Shown piece after piece: positions 60,191 to 64,000 of a DNA stretch of 64,000 bases. Under the pieces are notes generated by a model that did no database searches, was not told the origin of the DNA, and was given only the letters and a program-made list of their open reading frames with translations. Position 1 is the first letter of the stretch. Each line of letters starts with the position of its first letter. The DNA lies in the NCBI RefSeq assembly GCF_035984415.1, contig NZ_CP130720.1, positions 1,364,001 through 1,428,000 on the forward strand, read 5' to 3'. The translations under genes and the position numbers were made by a program. Source of the DNA: Streptomyces sp. NBC_01296. Lineage in GTDB: Bacteria > Actinomycetota > Actinomycetes > Streptomycetales > Streptomycetaceae.

Positions 60191-62145
60191 GACGCGTCTC
60201 CTATCACCCGGACGCGGTGGTCGAACGAGAAGGCGAGCGCGGAGGGTTCGAGGTCGATCCGCTCCGTGGGGTCGCCGCGCCGGCCGCTGAGCGGGTCGGC
60301 GGGGTGCAGCAGCACCTCGTCCACCAGCTCGACGCCGGGCACCCGCTGCAGCACCGCGAACACCTCGCCCGCCTGCACCGGGCGGCCGAAGGGCCAGCCC
60401 GTGCCGTGCGCTCCCCCGGTCAGCGGGTCGAGATGGCGGTACAGGGCGTCGTGCGCCTGTCGCCTGACCCGGTCGGTGTCGGTGCCGCGGAAGGCGTGCA
60501 CCGTCGCGACGACCGTCACCCCCTGGTAGAACGGCGGACCGACCGCCAGCCGGGTGCCGATCAGTCGCCGCTCGTCCAGGTAACGGGTGATGCGCCCCAA
60601 CAGGGCGTCTCCGGGGACGAGTTGTTCGAAGCGCAGCCGGCCGCCCGGGTCGGACACGGCCTGCGGGACGACCAGTACCCGTACGGCGTGTGCGCCGTGC
60701 TCGTCCGGCTCGGCCGCGAGACAGGTGATGCGTGCGGTCTCGGGTGCCGCGCGGCGCGCGAGTTCCTCGTAGTCCCGCAGGGTCACGGCGCGGTCCTGCG
60801 CCCTGAGCGCGATGGGCGCCCTGACCTTCGCCTCCTCGACGGTCTCACCGTCGACCCCGCCCCGCGCGGCCTCCCGGTTGACGACGTCGGAGACGTACGG
60901 GATGGAGTCGCGCAGCACCTGGATCGCGCCCCTGGCGACATTGCCCACCCTTCCGCCGCCCGTGCGGTAGCGGCGGGCCCGGACAGGCGCACCCTTGGGC
61001 GGTACGGCCCCGTACTGGCGCAGGGTGCCGTCCGGTTCGCGTACGGACGGGCCGAAGGCGATCTCACCGGTGGCCGCGTCCAGGGTGACGTGCCGGTCGT
61101 CGGCCCCCGAGGCGGCGAAATGGCCGACGGTTTCCCACCCGACCCAGCCGTCGCGCTCGGCGACCTCGAGGAGCAGCGGCTGCGCGTCGCCGACGACGGG
61201 GCTGTTGGCCAGCCGCAGCCGCTGGCCCGGCAGGCCGGTGGCCTCCCCCAGCGCCTCGTCGCGGACCGTCTCGGCGTGCACGACGCCGGTGCTGCCGCCG
61301 ATGGTGAACGCCTCGGCGGAGCGGATGGTGGGCGAGGTGGTGTAGAACGGCTGGCCCTGCTCCGGATCGGTGACCCGGCAGCGCAACCAGCCCGCCTCGC
61401 GCCGCCCGGTGCGGGAGAGCGCGTGGCCGCCGGGGACGTGCAGCACCACCTCGCCGGGGCGGTTGAGCCCGCCGGTGGTGTCCCGGTCGACGTCGCAGCC
61501 GGCCCAGCCGTCGGGGGTCCACGCCTCCCAGACCAGCGGCGGCTGCCTGGGGTCGACACCGACACCGTCGACCTGGCTGTCGAGTTCCAGGACGACCACG
61601 CACTGGGGAACGGCGGAGCTGAGCCCGAACAGCATGCGGTCACCGGGGCGCGGAGCCTCCGAGAAGCAGTGCACGTCCTTCGCCCCCGCGAGGTCCGAGG
61701 TGCGGTCGGCCGCCTCCTGATCGGCTCGCTGGACCACGAGGTACGACAGCTCGCAGGGCACCACGGTGAGTTCGCGCTCGGTGGCGAACACCACCGCGTC
61801 CTCGGTCTGGGTGCGGACCGTGGCGACCTCGGTACCCGTCGCCAGCACGACGGGCTGCTTCTGCGGCGCCGACAGCCAGAACGTGACGCCGGCGCGCGCG
61901 GCGGACGGGGGGAAGAGCGTGATCCCGATGAGGTCCAGGAACGCGAGGTGGTTCTTCTCCGGCACCCGGTTGAGCCGGTACACGATCTGGTCCGCCATGT
62001 GGGCGACCGTCTCGACGAGGGTCACGCCCGGGTCGGAGACGTTGTGGTCGGTCCACTCGGGAGCGCGCTGCTGGATGTAGCGCTTGGCGTCGTCGACGAA
62101 CTGCTGGAAGCGCCGGTCGTCGAGGTTCGGGGAGGGCAGGGCCAT
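60187..62145 (-). CDS. Baseplate assembly protein J-like
   Basis: 652 residues from the ATG that overlaps the gp25 stop by one base (TGATG). N-terminal LDDRRFQQFVDDAKRYIQQR, NVSDPGVTLVETVAHMADQI and repeated beta domains, ending in the conserved GVTVVATVHAFRGTDTDRV block. This is the large wedge component of eCIS baseplates (Afp11-like). Longer frames upstream run through gp25. Confidence 0.88.
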   Translation of the reverse strand: MALPSPNLDDRRFQQFVDDAKRYIQQRAPEWTDHNVSDPGVTLVETVAHMADQIVYRLNRVPEKNHLAFLDLIGITLFPPSAARAGVTFWLSAPQKQPVVLATGTEVATVRTQTEDAVVFATERELTVVPCELSYLVVQRADQEAADRTSDLAGAKDVHCFSEAPRPGDRMLFGLSSAVPQCVVVLELDSQVDGVGVDPRQPPLVWEAWTPDGWAGCDVDRDTTGGLNRPGEVVLHVPGGHALSRTGRREAGWLRCRVTDPEQGQPFYTTSPTIRSAEAFTIGGSTGVVHAETVRDEALGEATGLPGQRLRLANSPVVGDAQPLLLEVAERDGWVGWETVGHFAASGADDRHVTLDAATGEIAFGPSVREPDGTLRQYGAVPPKGAPVRARRYRTGGGRVGNVARGAIQVLRDSIPYVSDVVNREAARGGVDGETVEEAKVRAPIALRAQDRAVTLRDYEELARRAAPETARITCLAAEPDEHGAHAVRVLVVPQAVSDPGGRLRFEQLVPGDALLGRITRYLDERRLIGTRLAVGPPFYQGVTVVATVHAFRGTDTDRVRRQAHDALYRHLDPLTGGAHGTGWPFGRPVQAGEVFAVLQRVPGVELVDEVLLHPADPLSGRRGDPTERIDLEPSALAFSFDHRVRVIGDAS

Positions 62146-62588
62146 CAGCGGTCGCTTCCAAGGTGCTCGTCGGGCGCGGCGGACCCATCGGGTCCGTCGT
62201 GGGAGGGGATCACGTAGAACGGGAAGACCAGGCTGCGCGGGTTGTTGGTGCCGGTGATCGAGTAGCGGACGTCGATGAAGAGCACGCCTTCGTCCGCGCC
62301 GGCCGTCACCGCGACCTCGTCCACCTCGATGCGCGGTTCCCAGCGGTCCAGGCAGCTGTGCACCTCGTGCTGGATGCGGCCCGCGGTGGCCTCGTTGACC
62401 GGGGCGAAAACCATGTCGTGGATGGCGCAGCCGAACTCGGGGCGCATCGGCCGTTCTCCGGGCGCGGTGGACAGGACCAGCCTGATGGCCTCCTCGACCT
62501 CGCGTTCCCCGCTGACCAGGGCGATACCGCCGGTGGGGCCGATGCGCAGCGGGAACGCCCATCCGGAGCCGACGAACTGCTCTGCCAT
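62145..62588 (-). CDS. gp25/GPW-type baseplate wedge protein
   Basis: 147 residues; FVGSGWAFPLRIGPTGGIAL, VEEAIRLVLSTAPGERPMRP and FGCAIHDMVFAPVN are the gp25 lysozyme-like wedge signature. Both ends overlap neighbours by one base (TGATG). Corresponds to Afp9-like proteins that start sheath polymerisation. Confidence 0.9.
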   Translation of the reverse strand: MAEQFVGSGWAFPLRIGPTGGIALVSGEREVEEAIRLVLSTAPGERPMRPEFGCAIHDMVFAPVNEATAGRIQHEVHSCLDRWEPRIEVDEVAVTAGADEGVLFIDVRYSITGTNNPRSLVFPFYVIPSHDGPDGSAAPDEHLGSDR

Positions 62589-64000
62589 CAGCCCGCCCCC
62601 ATGGTCAGCACCTTGTTGTTGTTGGAGGTGAGGAGGCCGCTGGACTTGATCGTGATGGCTTGCAGGCCGATGTTGATGGCGGCGGTCATCTGCAGGGAGA
62701 CCCCGGCGGTCAAGGTCATGGCCGCCGTGCTCGTCATGGTGAGCGCCCCGCCGGCGGTCACGGACGCGACGCCGCCCGCCTGTACGGACAGGACGGACGC
62801 CGCGTTGATGTTCATCGGCCCGCCGCTGCGGATCGTCAGGGAGCCCACCGCGTTCAGCGAGAGGTTGCCTCCCGCGTTGACGGCCACCCCGGCGGATCCC
62901 CTGATGGAGACGGCGCCCTTGCTGTCCACGACGATCTCGGTCTTCGTGCGGTCCAGGTTGATGGTGAGCCGGTCGTCTCCGGTGGACAGCCGCACCCCGC
63001 GCTTGAGACCGACGCTCTGGTCGAGCAGGTCGATGCGGTTGTTGCTGCGGTCGGACAGGGTGCGCCGGGTGACCTTGCCGCGCGTCGGGTCGTAGACCGG
63101 CACATCGACGGGGTCCGGCTTGTCGACGCCGTTGTAGAGGCCGCCGATGACGTACGGGTGGTCCAGAGCGCCGCGGTCGAAGGCCACCAGCACCTCGTCG
63201 TCGACGTCCGGGGAGATCATGCTGCCGCCCTTGGCCCCGCCGAGCTGCACGGTCCGGGTCCAGTCGCTGACGTACATGTCGTCCAGCCAGGGGAACGTCA
63301 GCTTGACCCTGCCCTGCCGCAGCGGGTCCTTGATATCGGTGACCAGGGCATTGGCAACGCTGGGCAGCCTGGCCGGGCCCGCCCCTCCGCCTCCGGAGGT
63401 GAGCCCGTAGAGCGAACGCCACTGGCGGCCGCTGACGTTCAGGAACGTCTGGTAGTGCTCCTGGTCACCGAAGGTGTGACGGGCGGCCGTGATCGTGTAC
63501 TTGCCCTGGAACGGCTTGCCGACGCCCTTGAGGGTGACGGCGACGCCCGGCCGCAGTTCCGTGTTGCCGCGCGCCGTGACCTCCACTTCGGCGAAGGACG
63601 AGGTCACGTCCTCCGCCAGGGCGTCGGCGGCGTGCTTGACCTCGTCCAGCTTGTCGTAGGGCGTTGCTGTGTCGACGAGTTCGGCCTTACCGAACCTCCT
63701 GGACGCCTCGGACGGCTTCGTACCGATGACGAAGCCCGGGTTGTCCAGGGCGGGCGCCTTGTAGACGAGGGACTGCTTGGTGGTGACGTTCCAGCCACGC
63801 GCCTCTACAGCGGTCACCTGGTCGGCGGAGGTGACCGCCGCGCGGCAGCGCAGGATCTCCTCGCCGCCCTTCAGGAGGAGCGGGCTCCGCGAGCTCGGCA
63901 TGCTCTCCGGTGGAGCCGTCATCGCCCTCTGCCGCTTGACGAACTGGAACCTCCCCTTCGAGTTGATGGACATCACCATCTCGTTCTCGTCCGCCAGTCG
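62588..64000 (-). CDS. VgrG/gpV-like spike protein, 5' end outside window
   Basis: At least 470 residues, still open at the right edge. The gp27-like part (VEVTARGNTELRPGVAVTL, YTITAARHTFGDQEHYQT) leads to an OB-fold (GRVKLTFPWLDDMYVSDWTR, GSMISPDVDDEVLVAFDRG, YVIGGLYNG) and a beta-helix tip of short repeats (VSIRGSAGVAVNAGGNLSL) ending LTMGAG. This is the Afp8-like spike that punctures the target. The operon continues to the right with, presumably, tube and sheath genes. Confidence 0.9.
   Translation of the reverse strand, partial: RLADENEMVMSINSKGRFQFVKRQRAMTAPPESMPSSRSPLLLKGGEEILRCRAAVTSADQVTAVEARGWNVTTKQSLVYKAPALDNPGFVIGTKPSEASRRFGKAELVDTATPYDKLDEVKHAADALAEDVTSSFAEVEVTARGNTELRPGVAVTLKGVGKPFQGKYTITAARHTFGDQEHYQTFLNVSGRQWRSLYGLTSGGGGAGPARLPSVANALVTDIKDPLRQGRVKLTFPWLDDMYVSDWTRTVQLGGAKGGSMISPDVDDEVLVAFDRGALDHPYVIGGLYNGVDKPDPVDVPVYDPTRGKVTRRTLSDRSNNRIDLLDQSVGLKRGVRLSTGDDRLTINLDRTKTEIVVDSKGAVSIRGSAGVAVNAGGNLSLNAVGSLTIRSGGPMNINAASVLSVQAGGVASVTAGGALTMTSTAAMTLTAGVSLQMTAAINIGLQAITIKSSGLLTSNNNKVLTMGAG

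Noticed and set aside
58125..64000. Prophage tail region
   Set aside because: No capsid, terminase, lysis or integrase gene is visible, and the gene set and accessory membrane protein fit Streptomyces eCIS; the unseen right flank could still change this.

Overview
The window is very GC-rich, has the third-position G/C codon bias of a high-GC actinomycete and reads as Streptomyces (or a close relative such as Kitasatospora) chromosomal DNA. Most operons use 4-nt GTGA/ATGA stop-start overlaps. Gene families that point the same way are a Pls/PosA-type membrane NRPS, HTH-plus-extracellular-domain proteins, short SLT secreted proteins and a Streptomyces-type contractile injection system. No rRNA or tRNA gene was seen.

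Left edge (1-4.8 kb): the 3' part of a poly(amino acid) synthetase (one adenylation domain, one carrier domain, a long membrane/hexapeptide-repeat tail) whose adenylation signature reads as lysine-type, followed by an M1 metallopeptidase.

4.8-13.8 kb is the most interesting region. It holds an apparently compact alkaloid-type biosynthetic locus on the minus strand. A MppJ/MarI-like C-methyltransferase, a cupin and a PLP aminotransferase form the same trio that makes beta-methyltryptophan in the maremycin and streptonigrin pathways. Next to it are a cyclophilin-fold/helical-bundle protein of the cucumopine synthase/StnK2/KslB type (Pictet-Spenglerase) and a FAD-dependent amine oxidase. A tandem paralogue of the oxidase has lost its FAD-binding signatures. 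A ribbon-helix-helix regulator, a VOC protein and a 14-TM exporter, arranged around a perfect palindrome, complete the locus. I infer a beta-carboline (or related tetrahydropyridine-fused) product.

13.8-24.5 kb is housekeeping/secretome DNA: an amidohydrolase with an internal in-frame deletion, secreted and lipoproteins, a polytopic GT-C-like protein, a GH15-type glucoamylase, a PIG-L deacetylase with a repeat domain, and a transmembrane HTH protein. 24.6-28.2 kb is a tightly coupled three-gene signalling operon: receiver-thioredoxin-reductase-like fusion, cNMP-domain histidine kinase, and UBP zinc finger. 28.5-35.4 kb is an extracytoplasmic thiol-redox island (CAP protein, thioredoxin lipoprotein, TlpA, CcdA, DsbD-alpha-like lipoprotein) with an OmpR-type two-component system; two upstream regions share CCTTA(A)GGG repeats.

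35.5-50.7 kb carries transport and stress genes: DHA2 exporter, PPK2, P-type ATPase, SulP, lipid-kinase-like protein, membrane alpha/beta hydrolase, CPBP protease, CopCD, YVTN propeller, and a Crp/Fnr protein with an internal deletion. CopCD is bracketed by 25-bp direct repeats that look like pirin 3'-end remnants.

50.9-58.1 kb is an accessory, partly decayed stretch: SLT protein, a LecA-like lectin, resolvase and beta-propeller fragments, a FAD monooxygenase/TetR pair, a deaminase/LLM pair with an Lrp regulator, and an IS630 fragment. 58.1-64 kb is the distal part of an extracellular contractile injection system operon (VgrG-like spike, gp25, baseplate J, tail protein I, and a zinc-ribbon/TM/glycan-binding-like protein). 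It continues past the right edge.
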